Positions 18,601 to 25,780 of a stretch of DNA of 64,000 bases are shown here, one piece after another. A program made the position numbers and the translations under genes. The stretch covers positions 372,001-436,000 of the forward strand of contig NZ_JACTVJ010000005.1 of assembly GCF_014493765.1 (NCBI RefSeq), given 5' to 3'. This DNA comes from Streptomyces polyasparticus (GTDB lineage Bacteria; Actinomycetota; Actinomycetes; Streptomycetales; Streptomycetaceae). Numbering within the stretch: the stretch's first letter is position 1; each line of letters opens with the position of its first letter. Below the pieces are notes generated by a model that saw nothing but the letters and a program-made list of their open reading frames with translations, was not told the origin of the DNA and made no database searches.

Positions 18601-20415
18601 CCGCTGGACACCGACGCCGCCCCCGCCGATCCCCTCCGCGACCTCGTCATCGCCCTCGTCCGGCACGGAGTCACCACCACCCCGACCCGCGCGCAGGGCC
18701 CCCGCTGGGGCGACCTCGCCGTGGACAGCAGCCTGCCCGACTTCCGTATCGCGATCGGCGGCCCGGAGGCCAACTCGTTCACCGCGGCCGTACTCGCCGC
18801 GGCCGCACCGGAGTTCACGGACGCCGTGCGGTCGGCCCGGACACCGCTGGTCTGGATCCCCGCACGGGAGACGCTGCGGGCGGTATGGCGGCCGGGCTGT
18901 GATCTGACCGGAGTGCGGGACCTGCCCGTGGCCGTCGTGACGGACCCCTCGCTGCTGCCACGGCTCACCGAACACCTCGTACGGGAGGGAGAGTTGGCCG
19001 CCGCGCGCCCGCTCGACCTCGGCACCGACGAGGACTTCCAGGACCGTACGGTCGGCGTGCTCGTCCGCGGCACCCCGAGCTTCGCCGTGGACACGGACGG
19101 CCGGCTGCACAGCACCCTGATGCGCGCCTGCACCGGACGGCCGAGCGCCGAGTGGATGGACCCGCCGCGCCGTACCGCCCCCGATGGCTCGTCCTTCCAG
19201 CTGCAGCACTGGACCCATGTCTTCGAGCACGCGCTCGTCTCCTCGGAGGGCGACTGGCGGCAGGCCGATCTCCTGCGCAGGGGACGGGAGTTCAACCAGC
19301 CCCTTACCGCCGTCGCCGGCGCCCTGCACGACGGGCCCGCCCCCGGCGCCATGTGCAACCTCGCGGTCGAGCCGTCCGAGCGCGTCGTCGTCGAGACCGT
19401 GAAGAAGTCGACGGACGGCGAGGCCTTCGCCATCCGGCTGCGCGAGACACACGGCAAGGCGGTACGGCCCAGCCTCTACCGGGAGTTGATCGCCCCCTGC
19501 ACCGAGCGGACCGGTCTGCTCGAAGAACCCTCGGGAGGCGAGCCGCCCCCGGCCCGGGACGACTTGTTCGACCTGGAGGGCGGCGCCTACGCCACCTTCC
19601 GGCTCACCCCGGAGCCCCTGCCCGGGACGAGGCGTCAACAGGAAGCCGTACAGCCCGTGTTCAGCCGCTACTGGCTGCACAACACCGGTACGGCCCCGCT
19701 GGGCGACGCCCCGTACTCGGTGCGGATCACGCCGTGCGCCCTGACCGCGCGGCCCGGATCCGAGCTGCGCACGGAGGTCGCGCTGACCGCCAACACCTCT
19801 CGCGCGGAGGGCGATCAGCTGGTCGAGGTGCTGCCGCCCGCGGGCTGGTCCGTCTCCTGGACCCGGGACACCGTACGGCTCGCGCCGGGCGGCCATGTCC
19901 GGCTGCCGCTCACCGTGCGGCCCGCGGCGGACGCGCCGAGCGGGGACCATCTCGTACGGGTGGTGGCGACGACACCCGCCGGGCAGGTCGAGGACTGTCT
20001 CACCGTGACCGTGCCGGGGGCAGTCGGGCCACCACCGGGCATCGGCATCGAAACCGGGGCCAACCGGGTGGATCTGGCACCCGGCGGCCGGGGCGAGCTG
20101 GCCGTGCGGATCCACAACGGACTCCACAGCGACCTGTACGGCGAGGCGCTCGTCGTGTCCCCGTACGGTAGTTGGGGATTCGCCAACGAGCCACGCACAC
20201 CTCTGCGTCTCGATGCGCGCCAAACGACCGACCTCGTGTTCGAGCTGTCCATTCCCGTGGACACTCCGCCCGGTGTGTACTGGGTGCTGATCAAGGCCGT
20301 TTGCCAAGGGCGTATCGCCTACGGACCCGCCGTCGCCGTCCACGTGGGCGAGCGCCCCCACCGGCAGGACGGCGCCCGGCACACCACAGCACCGCACAAG
20401 GGGAACGCACCATGA
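15667..20415 (+). CDS. Giant GH38 alpha-mannosidase with NEW3-type C-terminal domains
   Basis: This 1582-aa protein is a second GH38 enzyme. It carries the zinc motif LVPHFHYDPMWWN (His138, His140, Asp142) and probable nucleophile Asp272 in AWQLDVFGHDPSFP. Beta-sandwich domains follow. The last about 200 residues hold tandem NEW3/Ig-like modules (an APGGRGELAVRIHNGLHSDLYGE repeat-like segment). It is about 500 residues longer than the partner GH38, and there is no signal peptide. Two low-complexity, repeat-rich linkers (about residues 643-685 and 915-990) interrupt it. Translation starts at GTG with AAGGAAG upstream, and its stop overlaps the LacI-type gene by ATGA. The role inferred is trimming of mannose from imported glycans with a linkage preference different from the other GH38. 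Confidence 0.9.
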   Translation: MPDQDFSVHVSGVTAPGLFTGHESAPLQVVRVRIRRTRPAGPLRVSVTGPRVSTPRPRLLRADTAEAYAGVDAKAELGGAARQSLESVVEVPVRTEAAPGERLPATARVHAANGRLLASYAFDLTVAEPGWTIRLVPHFHYDPMWWNTQAAYTALWDSPLREGEPEKGWEYTGVPAFTLVPLHLQQAADDPAYRFVLSELDYLKPFWDTHPEHREEIRQLIREGRLEIVGGTYNEPSTNLTTAETTVRSAVHGLGFHRDALGGDPRTAWQLDVFGHDPSFPSLMADAGLDSAVFARGPHHQWGPMMDTWGAALRPPSAMQLPAEYDWIGPSGRGLLLHYLPAHYSAGWFSHKAGSAEAAAEQLLDLYELLRTAAATRNVLIPMGTDFSWPHPWGLDVQHAWNRRYTWPRMEHSGPREHFAAVRAELEERGERPLPVTREMGPVYTGKDVTYADVKQAHRAAEYLVQEAETWASLVHGLLLMEYPADALDKAWRHLLHAAHHDAVTGTFSDQVYLDLLPTWREAYELAESVRESALSTMAAAVDTRAPWRSDAEGVVPVTVFNPVSWTRTDVVRTQVDLDALGVADAAQIGVRGDAGGEPAPVLVEHVHDGVAHVAFLAREVPSLGHRTWWLVGTDEAVSGGWGEAATGRSGKAATGGAGETATGRSGETGEATTRETGEAATGEQDAEPSSQRCRIANEAFAVEADPARGGGLSSVRDLRTGRELLTPGEVDELVVQDEYAAHPFFEEGPWHLLPKGPGTGSGEAPAGSVRVERGPLGARIIAKGRTGPVRWTRTTTLWDGLDRIELTTHVDEFDGSDQLLRLRIPADVPGALPVAETAAAAVGRGFAFPETDTGVDHTRAPWTLDSPCLNWFALSSTLRMTLTGPDGRPAGVRPLGAGEIVLPDAGLPGYGQPLDATEDAEPLDATEDAEPLDATGGVEPLSATGDVEPLSAAADAQPLGAGTASADPLDADAAPADPLDTDAAPADPLRDLVIALVRHGVTTTPTRAQGPRWGDLAVDSSLPDFRIAIGGPEANSFTAAVLAAAAPEFTDAVRSARTPLVWIPARETLRAVWRPGCDLTGVRDLPVAVVTDPSLLPRLTEHLVREGELAAARPLDLGTDEDFQDRTVGVLVRGTPSFAVDTDGRLHSTLMRACTGRPSAEWMDPPRRTAPDGSSFQLQHWTHVFEHALVSSEGDWRQADLLRRGREFNQPLTAVAGALHDGPAPGAMCNLAVEPSERVVVETVKKSTDGEAFAIRLRETHGKAVRPSLYRELIAPCTERTGLLEEPSGGEPPPARDDLFDLEGGAYATFRLTPEPLPGTRRQQEAVQPVFSRYWLHNTGTAPLGDAPYSVRITPCALTARPGSELRTEVALTANTSRAEGDQLVEVLPPAGWSVSWTRDTVRLAPGGHVRLPLTVRPAADAPSGDHLVRVVATTPAGQVEDCLTVTVPGAVGPPPGIGIETGANRVDLAPGGRGELAVRIHNGLHSDLYGEALVVSPYGSWGFANEPRTPLRLDARQTTDLVFELSIPVDTPPGVYWVLIKAVCQGRIAYGPAVAVHVGERPHRQDGARHTTAPHKGNAP
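17593..17721 (+). repeat. In-frame degenerate repeat coding a Gly/Ala/Thr-rich linker
   Basis: A unit coding about eight residues of the form (E/K)xATGxxG is repeated three times, then shorter ETGEAtt-like units follow. It lies inside the large GH38 gene and keeps the frame. Confidence 0.7.
18409..18640 (+). repeat. In-frame 27- and 30-bp tandem repeats coding an acidic linker
   Basis: About five copies of a 27-bp unit code PLDATEDAE-like nonapeptides; the first three are nearly identical. Two 30-bp copies coding DPLDADAAPA-like decapeptides follow. The segment lies inside the large GH38 gene. It is likely an unstructured linker prone to copy-number change. Confidence 0.8.
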
Positions 20416-21473
20416 CACCGCAGAGCGACGGCGCCGCCCGGACGACCCCCGCGCGCAGGCCCACCATCAAGGACATCGCGCGCAGGGCCGGGGTGTCGGA
20501 GAGCGCCGTCTCCTTCGCCCTGAACGGACGGCCCGGGGTGTCGCAGGGCACCCGGGACCGTATCCACCGGGTCGCCGAGGACCTCGGCTGGCAGCCCAAC
20601 AGCGCCGCGCGGGCGCTGTCCGGTGAGCGTTCGGGCTGTGTGGGCCTGGTGCTCGCGCGGCCCGCGCACACCCTCGGTGTGGAGTCGTTCTTCCTGCAGC
20701 TGGTCTCCGGCGTCCAGGAGGTGCTCGCCGCGCGGAAGGTCGCGCTGCTCTTCCAGGTCGTCGAGGACATCGAGGCCGAGTGCGCGGTGTACAAGCGCTG
20801 GTGGGCCGAGAAGCGCGTGGACGGTGTCCTGGTGGTCGACCCGCGCAGCGACGACCCGCGGCCCGAACTCCTCGAGTCGCTCGGCCTGCCCTCGGTGGTC
20901 ATCGGCGCGCCCGCCGAGGGCGGCCGCCAGGTGTCGACGGTGTGGGCGGACGACACGGCCGCGATGGCCTCCGTCCTCGCCCATCTGCACGGACTCGGCC
21001 ACCGGCACGTGGTGCATGTGGCGGGCCTGCCCGGGCTCGCGCACACCGAGCGCCGGATCACGTCCCTTCGTACGGAGGCGGGCCGGCTCGGGCTCACGGC
21101 GATCCGGTCCGTGACGACCGACTACTCCGACGCGGAGGGCGCTGAGGCCACGCGCCGGGTGCTCGACTCGGACGCGCCGCCGACGGCGATCGTGTACGAC
21201 AACGACGTGATGGCGGTCGCCGGGGCCGCGGTCGCGGCGGAGCGCGGGATCAAGGTGCCGGGCGAACTGTCCATCGTGGCCTGGGACGATTCGGCCCTGT
21301 GCCGCGTGACGCACCCGCGGCTCACGGCGTTGGTGCGGGACACGTCGGGGTTCGGGCGGCTGGCCGCGGAGGAGCTGTTGGCTCGGCTCGACGGCGGGCC
21401 CGTGCGCAGCCTTCAGGCCGAGCTCCCTCATCTGGAGCCTCGGGAGAGTACGGGGCCGCCCGCTCGGCGGTGA
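20412..21473 (+). CDS. LacI family transcriptional regulator of the glycan locus
   Basis: This 353-aa regulator has the LacI helix-turn-helix at residues 18-39 (TIKDIARRAGVSESAVSFALNG) and a hinge ending near residue 68. A periplasmic-binding-protein-like sensor domain extends to the C-terminus (ELSIVAWDDSALCRVTHPRLTAL signature). The ATG overlaps the stop of the large GH38 gene by ATGA, so it is co-transcribed with its presumed target. It is the obvious candidate to bind the two CTAATGCG operators on the divergent promoters. The inducer is probably a mannose-containing oligosaccharide or a trimming product. Confidence 0.92.
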   Translation: MTPQSDGAARTTPARRPTIKDIARRAGVSESAVSFALNGRPGVSQGTRDRIHRVAEDLGWQPNSAARALSGERSGCVGLVLARPAHTLGVESFFLQLVSGVQEVLAARKVALLFQVVEDIEAECAVYKRWWAEKRVDGVLVVDPRSDDPRPELLESLGLPSVVIGAPAEGGRQVSTVWADDTAAMASVLAHLHGLGHRHVVHVAGLPGLAHTERRITSLRTEAGRLGLTAIRSVTTDYSDAEGAEATRRVLDSDAPPTAIVYDNDVMAVAGAAVAAERGIKVPGELSIVAWDDSALCRVTHPRLTALVRDTSGFGRLAAEELLARLDGGPVRSLQAELPHLEPRESTGPPARR

Positions 21474-21554
21474 GGGGTGGGTGGGTACGGTTCGCTTTCA
21501 GGTGCGGGGGGCGCCTGCGGCGGGCTTCTCTCCCCGCCCCGCCCCTTCCCGAAA

Positions 21555-21600
21555 CCGGGGGCTTCGCCCCCGGACCCCCGCATCCGAGCTTCGCTCGGAT
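21555..21600. terminator. Twin-hairpin intergenic element after the LacI gene
   Basis: Two adjacent perfect hairpins lie here: CCGGGGGC-TTC-GCCCCCGG (21555-21573) and ATCCGAGC-TTC-GCTCGGAT (21582-21600). The sequence ctgctcaaacgccgcagg follows. From memory this combination is an interspersed Streptomyces intergenic element. Here it separates the LacI and ROK genes and may attenuate or terminate readthrough. Confidence 0.65.
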
Positions 21601-21646
21601 CTGCTCAAACGCCGCAGGGGCTGAACGCCAGACAGGAGCACCACCC

Positions 21647-22600
21647 ATGACCACCGTCGACCTTCGTCCGCCCGTCGCGTCCGACAGCGCACGCGCAGGG
21701 ATCACGCTCGCCGTGGACATCGGCGGGACGAAGATCGCGGGGGCGCTCGTACGGGAGGACGGCACGCTGCTCGTCAGCGCGCGGCGTCCCACCCCGCGCG
21801 GCACCGACGGCGACGGCGTGATGGCCGCGCTCGAAGCGGTCGTCGCCGAGCTTGCCGCGGCGTCCGAGTGGGCCGGTGTGCGGCGCTGCGGTATCGGCAG
21901 CGCGGGCCCGATCGACGCCTCGCGCGGCACGGTGAGTCCGGTCAACATCGGGGCCTGGCGCGACTATCCGGTCCTGGAGCGCACTCGGGCGCTACTCGCC
22001 AGGCACGGCGCGCCCGTGCCCACCGTCCTGGTCGGCGACGGGGTCGCGATGACCGCCGCCGAGCACTGGCTGGGCGCGGCCCGCGGGCACCGCAACGCCC
22101 TGTGCATGGTGGTCTCCACCGGCGTCGGAGGCGGTCTGGTCCTCGACGGCCGGCTGCACCCCGGGCCGACCGGCAACGCCGGGCACATCGGCCACATCAG
22201 CGTCGAACTCGACGGTGAGCCCTGCCCCTGCGGCAGCCGCGGCTGTGTCGAGATCATCGCGTCCGGTACGTCGATCGCCCGGCACGCCGGTCTGGCCGAC
22301 GCGGCCGCCGCGGCCGAGGCCGCACGGGCCGGCGATCCGGCCGCGCTCGCGGCCTTCGACCGTGCGGGCCGGGCGCTCGCGGCCGCGATCGCGGGCACCG
22401 CGACCCTGGTCGAGATCGACATCTGCGTCATCGGCGGCGGGGTGGCCGCGGCGGGCGATCTGCTCTTCGGCCCGCTACGGCAGCACCTGAAGTCGTATGC
22501 CGCCCTGTCCTTCGTCAGCCATCTGGAGATCACCACGGCCGCCCTGGGCACGGACGCGGGGCTCGTGGGAGCGGCTGCGGCCGCGGGGCAGCTCCTGTAG
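21647..22600 (+). CDS. ROK family sugar kinase
   Basis: This 317-aa protein has the ATP-binding signature AVDIGGTKIAGALV (residues 22-35) and a ROK zinc site (GHIGHISVELDGEPCPCGSRGC, with HxxxxxxxxxxxCxCGxxxC spacing). The catalytic Asp lies in VLVGDGVAMTAAEH. It lacks an N-terminal helix-turn-helix, so it is a kinase rather than a NagC-type repressor. AGGAG precedes the ATG. In glycan-utilisation loci ROK enzymes phosphorylate free mannose, GlcNAc or glucose. Here mannose or GlcNAc released by the GH38 and GH5 enzymes is the likely substrate. Its 3' end with the stop codon is imperfectly duplicated just downstream. Confidence 0.88.
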   Translation: MTTVDLRPPVASDSARAGITLAVDIGGTKIAGALVREDGTLLVSARRPTPRGTDGDGVMAALEAVVAELAAASEWAGVRRCGIGSAGPIDASRGTVSPVNIGAWRDYPVLERTRALLARHGAPVPTVLVGDGVAMTAAEHWLGAARGHRNALCMVVSTGVGGGLVLDGRLHPGPTGNAGHIGHISVELDGEPCPCGSRGCVEIIASGTSIARHAGLADAAAAAEAARAGDPAALAAFDRAGRALAAAIAGTATLVEIDICVIGGGVAAAGDLLFGPLRQHLKSYAALSFVSHLEITTAALGTDAGLVGAAAAAGQLL

Positions 22601-22639
22601 GAGCGAGACCGCGGCTGCGGACGCGGGGCAGCTCTGTAG
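22571..22639 (+). repeat. 40-bp tandem duplication across the ROK stop codon
   Basis: The segment gcggctgcggNcgcggggca followed by gctcNtgtag occurs at 22571 and again at 22611, with period 40 and only small changes. The first copy codes the last residues and the stop of the ROK kinase. Confidence 0.7.
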
Positions 22640-22656
22640 CTGCGAGGCGGGCCCAG

Positions 22657-22851
22657 GGTTGTGCGGGCGAGATCGCCGCGCGTCACCGCCGGCGCGGGCA
22701 CCCACGATGCGGCCGCCACGGCGAACACCGGACCGCCGAGCTGTCCGAGCGGCGTGACCGCCGTGAACGGGATACGCCGCGACAGGACCCCGCCGGCGAA
22801 GTCGACGAGGCCGTAGCAGGCGGCGGAGACCAGTGCGAGAAGGGCGCCCAT
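22657..22851 (-). pseudogene. EamA/DMT-type transporter, N-terminal remnant
   Basis: From an ATG at 22851 about 65 codons read as the start of an EamA/drug-metabolite-transporter protein. The sequence begins MGALLALVSAACYGLVDFAGG and continues with a second hydrophobic helix ending VPAPAVTRGDL. Beyond that the frame runs antisense into the ROK gene and loses membrane character. The rest of the roughly 280-residue protein is missing. It looks like a truncated leftover of a deletion next to the duplicated ROK tail. Confidence 0.65.
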
Positions 22852-22933
22852 CCGCTCAGGGGTGCCCCGTGGGGCGGGCGAAGCACGACGGCGTGGAGCA
22901 CCCCGCACCCGCTCACCGACCGCCGCGATACGC

Positions 22934-24475
22934 TCAGTTGATCTGCCGCGACCGCCCTTCCCAGTACGGCTCCCGCAGCTTGAACTTCTGGATCTTTCCC
23001 GTGGCCGTCCGCGGGATCGACTCCCGGATCTCCACCGAGGTGGGCGCCTTGTAGCCCGCGATGCGCTCCTTGCAGTGGGCGATCAGCTCCGCTTCCGTGG
23101 CCTGCGCGCCCTCTTCGAGGACCACGAGGGCCTTGATGGTCTCGCCCCACTTCTCGTGCGGTACGCCGATCACCGCGACCTCGGCGACCGCCGGGTGACC
23201 GAAGAGGGTGTCCTCGACCTCGATGGACGAGACGTTCTCGCCGCCGGTGATGATCACGTCCTTCTTGCGGTCGGAGATGGTCAGATGGCCGTCGGCCTCG
23301 TCGATCACGCCGCCGTCCCCGGTGTGGAACCAGCCGCCTTCGAGGGCCGCCGCGGTCTCCTCGGGCTTCTCCCAGTAGCCGTCGAGGACCACGTTCGACT
23401 GCGCCAACACCTCGCCGGCGTCGGCGACTTGGAGACGTACACCCAATGCGGGAAGACCGGCGCGCGAGAGCTTGCGGGCGCGCTCTTCCGCGGGCAGGTC
23501 GTCGTCCTCGGGCCGGGTGCGGTTGAAGGTGAGCACCGGGGAGGTCTCGGTGAGGCCGTAGATCTGGGTGAACTCCCAGCCCAGCTCCTCCTCGACGCGC
23601 TGGATCGTACGGCTCGGCGGCGGCGCTCCCGCGCAGACGATCCGCACCTTGTCGCGGCCGGGGATCTCGCCCTGCCAGTCGGCCGCGGCGCCGAGGACCG
23701 CGTTCCACACGGCGGGCGCGCCGCACATGAGGGTCACGCCGTGCTGCTCGACCCGGCGCAGGATCTCGGCGCCGTCGACCTTGCGCAGGACGACCTGCTT
23801 GGCGCCGAGCCCCGCCATCACGAAGGGCATGCCCCAGCCGTTGCAGTGGAACATCGGCAGCGTGTGCAGGTACACGTCCCGCTCCCAGGCGCGGGTGTGC
23901 AGTCCGAAGGTGAGGCCGTTCACCCAGATGTTGCGGTGGGTGAGCTGAACGCCCTTGGGGCGCGCGGTGGTTCCCGAGGTGTAGTTGATCGTGGCGGTCG
24001 CGTCCTCGTCCGGACGGGACCAGGGCCGGGGCTCGGTGCCGAAGCGCATCAGCTCGCTCTCGGTCTCCTCGCCGAGCACGAAGCGGTGCCGTGCCTTCAC
24101 GGACGCGAGCGCCTCGTCGAGTTCGGGGTCGACGAGGACCGCGGACGCACCGCTCTGCTGCACGATGTACTCGGTCTCCTCCGGCTTCAGACGGAAGTTG
24201 ACCGGTACGCAGATCCGTCCGCTCATCGGCACCGCGAACAACAGCTCCAGCAGGCGTGCGGAGTTGTGGCTGACGACGGCGATCCGCTCGCCCTCCCCGA
24301 TCCCCAGCGCGTCGAAGCCCGCCTGCCAGGCACGCACTCGCTCCCCGAGGCGGCCGTAGGTCGACTCCGGTACGGCGGGCGCGGGCTGGTCCGGCTCGTC
24401 GATCACCCCGGGACTGCCGGCGAAGCCCGCCTCCGCCCGGTGAAGGAAGTCCGCGACGGTCATCGGCATCCGCAT
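22934..24475 (-). CDS. AMP-dependent acyl-CoA synthetase/ligase
   Basis: This 513-aa adenylate-forming enzyme would activate a carboxylic acid as acyl-AMP, then acyl-CoA. Motifs are visible in order: the P-loop-like INYTSGTTARPKGVQLTHRN (about residue 170), YGLTETSPV (about residue 300), TGDGG, the hinge DRKKDVIITGGENVSSIEVED, and the catalytic lysine region TGKIQKFKLRE at the C-terminus. I set the start at 24475 (MRMPMTVADFLH) with GGAG upstream. Overall it looks like medium- or long-chain acyl-CoA ligases. It is divergent from a GAF-LuxR regulator across a palindrome-containing promoter region, so that regulator probably controls it. Confidence 0.9.
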   Translation of the reverse strand: MRMPMTVADFLHRAEAGFAGSPGVIDEPDQPAPAVPESTYGRLGERVRAWQAGFDALGIGEGERIAVVSHNSARLLELLFAVPMSGRICVPVNFRLKPEETEYIVQQSGASAVLVDPELDEALASVKARHRFVLGEETESELMRFGTEPRPWSRPDEDATATINYTSGTTARPKGVQLTHRNIWVNGLTFGLHTRAWERDVYLHTLPMFHCNGWGMPFVMAGLGAKQVVLRKVDGAEILRRVEQHGVTLMCGAPAVWNAVLGAAADWQGEIPGRDKVRIVCAGAPPPSRTIQRVEEELGWEFTQIYGLTETSPVLTFNRTRPEDDDLPAEERARKLSRAGLPALGVRLQVADAGEVLAQSNVVLDGYWEKPEETAAALEGGWFHTGDGGVIDEADGHLTISDRKKDVIITGGENVSSIEVEDTLFGHPAVAEVAVIGVPHEKWGETIKALVVLEEGAQATEAELIAHCKERIAGYKAPTSVEIRESIPRTATGKIQKFKLREPYWEGRSRQIN

Positions 24476-24487
24476 GGTTCGTCTCCT

Positions 24488-24532
24488 GTGGTCCGGTGCG
24501 TTGGGCGGTTGTGGTCCGGTGCGTTGGGCGGG
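24488..24532. repeat. 23-bp tandem repeat, two copies
   Basis: tgtggtccggtgcgttgggc starts at 24488 and 24511, with a decayed third copy up to about 24550. It sits right upstream of the acyl-CoA ligase start. Confidence 0.7.
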
Positions 24533-24571
24533 TGCGGTGCGTTCGGTGTTTGCCACGACTTCGGCGGGACA

Positions 24572-24586
24572 TGCCGAATGTCGGCA
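24572..24586. promoter_or_regulatory. Palindrome TGCCGAATGTCGGCA between ligase and LuxR genes
   Basis: Perfect 6-bp arms flank a 3-bp centre in the divergent promoter region. It overlaps a second dyad GACAT-N5-ATGTC (24568-24582). It is a plausible operator for the adjacent GAF-LuxR regulator. Confidence 0.45.
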
Positions 24587-24712
24587 AATCTCTACGTAGC
24601 ATCCTGTGCTCAGAGGTCCGGGTCCCACCAGCCCCCAGCAGGGATGTATCACCAGCCACAGCAGGGGCGAATCCGGCGCCTCCACGGAACGAGCACGAAA
24701 GGCAGGCAGCCG

Positions 24713-25588
24713 GTGACGGGGTACGAGGGACAGAGAGCCGAGGCGTACGAGATGCAGTCGGCCCTCGTGCGGCTGCGCAGGGACACCGGGCTTCCGGTGG
24801 CGCTCGGCGGTCTCGTCCTCGACCGGCCGGGGGGACCTCCCGCAGCCCCGGGCCGGCGCGGGAGGCTGCGCATCGACGCGCTGAGCGGCACCTGCTCCAA
24901 CGCCCTGCGGGGTGTGGCGGTCCCCTCCGGTTCGGGGCTCGGCGGCAAGGCCGTCGCCCTGGGCCGGCCCTGTGCGGTGGTCGACTACACGGAGGCGCGG
25001 CACATCAGCCACGAGTACGACGCGCTGGTCGCCGCCGAGGGGCTGCGCTCGGTGCTCGCGGTGCCGGTGATCGTCCGGCGCCAGGTGCGCGGAGTCCTGT
25101 ACGGGGCGATGCGCTCGGCGCAGCCGCTCGGCGAGCGGATCCTGACGGCGGCGGTCGCGGCGGCCCGGGACGTGGAACAGGCCCTGGTCGTACGGGACGA
25201 GGCCCATGACCTCCTGATGGCGGCGCGCGAACCCGCGGCCGGGGCCGATGCCTGGGAGCGGGTACGGGAGGCGCACAGCGCGCTGCGTGCGCTCGCGCCG
25301 AGGATTTCGGACCCGCAGCTGCGGTCCGAACTTGCCGAGGTCTACGGCACGCTGGCGGCCGCGGCCGAACCCGCCGTGCGCCCGGCGCCCCAAGTGCGCC
25401 TCGCCCCGCGCGAACTGGACGTCCTCGCCTGTGTGGCGCTCGGTGCGACCAATGCGGTGGCGGCCGAACACCTCGGGCTCGGGGCGGAGACCGTCAAGGG
25501 CTATCTGCGCTCGGCGATGCGCAAGCTGGGGGCGCATTCGCGCTGGGAAGCGGTGGTGGCGGCACGGCGGGCGGGGCTCCTGCCGTAA
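24713..25588 (+). CDS. GAF-LuxR transcriptional regulator
   Basis: This 291-aa protein has a GAF-like sensor region at about residues 20-150, including SGLGGKAVALGRPCAVVDYTEA and VLAVPVIVRRQVRGVLYGAM. A helical linker and a C-terminal LuxR helix-turn-helix at about residues 225-285 follow (LAPRELDVLACVALGATNAVAAEHLGL, then TVKGYLRSAMRKLGAHSRWEAV). The start is GTG. It is divergent from the acyl-CoA ligase gene, a pairing common in Streptomyces, so it likely regulates the ligase. The ligand is unknown, and there is no phospho-acceptor receiver domain. Confidence 0.85.
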   Translation: MTGYEGQRAEAYEMQSALVRLRRDTGLPVALGGLVLDRPGGPPAAPGRRGRLRIDALSGTCSNALRGVAVPSGSGLGGKAVALGRPCAVVDYTEARHISHEYDALVAAEGLRSVLAVPVIVRRQVRGVLYGAMRSAQPLGERILTAAVAAARDVEQALVVRDEAHDLLMAAREPAAGADAWERVREAHSALRALAPRISDPQLRSELAEVYGTLAAAAEPAVRPAPQVRLAPRELDVLACVALGATNAVAAEHLGLGAETVKGYLRSAMRKLGAHSRWEAVVAARRAGLLP

Positions 25589-25625
25589 GCCCTTCGGCGC
25601 GTCCGCCCGGCATGCCCCTTGTGAC

Positions 25626-25709
25626 GTCCGCTCCACACGCTTCTTCCGGTGTCCGCTCCACACGCTTCTTCCGGTGTCCGCTCCACACGCTTCTTCCGGT
25701 GTCCGCTCC
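25626..25709 (+). repeat. 25-bp tandem repeat, 3.4 identical copies
   Basis: The unit gtccgctccacacgcttctt plus ccggt starts at 25626, 25651 and 25676, with a fourth 9-bp partial copy. The copies are identical. It fills the gap between the LuxR and LysE genes and has no spacer structure of a CRISPR. Confidence 0.9.
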
Positions 25710-25780
25710 GCGAGACCCTGCCGTAAGGCCCTGACATTCGCGTACGCCCGTCGCCTAGCATCGCGTCGGGGGTGAGGGAC

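Noticed and set aside
16129-20418. 1429-codon open frame opposite the large GH38 gene
   Set aside because: It mirrors the GH38 codons; composition is Arg/Gly/His-rich with no recognisable domain.
5719-22600. DasR (GlcNAc) control of the glycan locus
   Set aside because: No TGGTCTAGACCA-like site was seen in the promoter regions; the LacI operators explain regulation better.
25626-25709. CRISPR array
   Set aside because: Copies are direct tandems with no spacers, no cas genes and no leader; likewise the repeats at 37151 and 49377.
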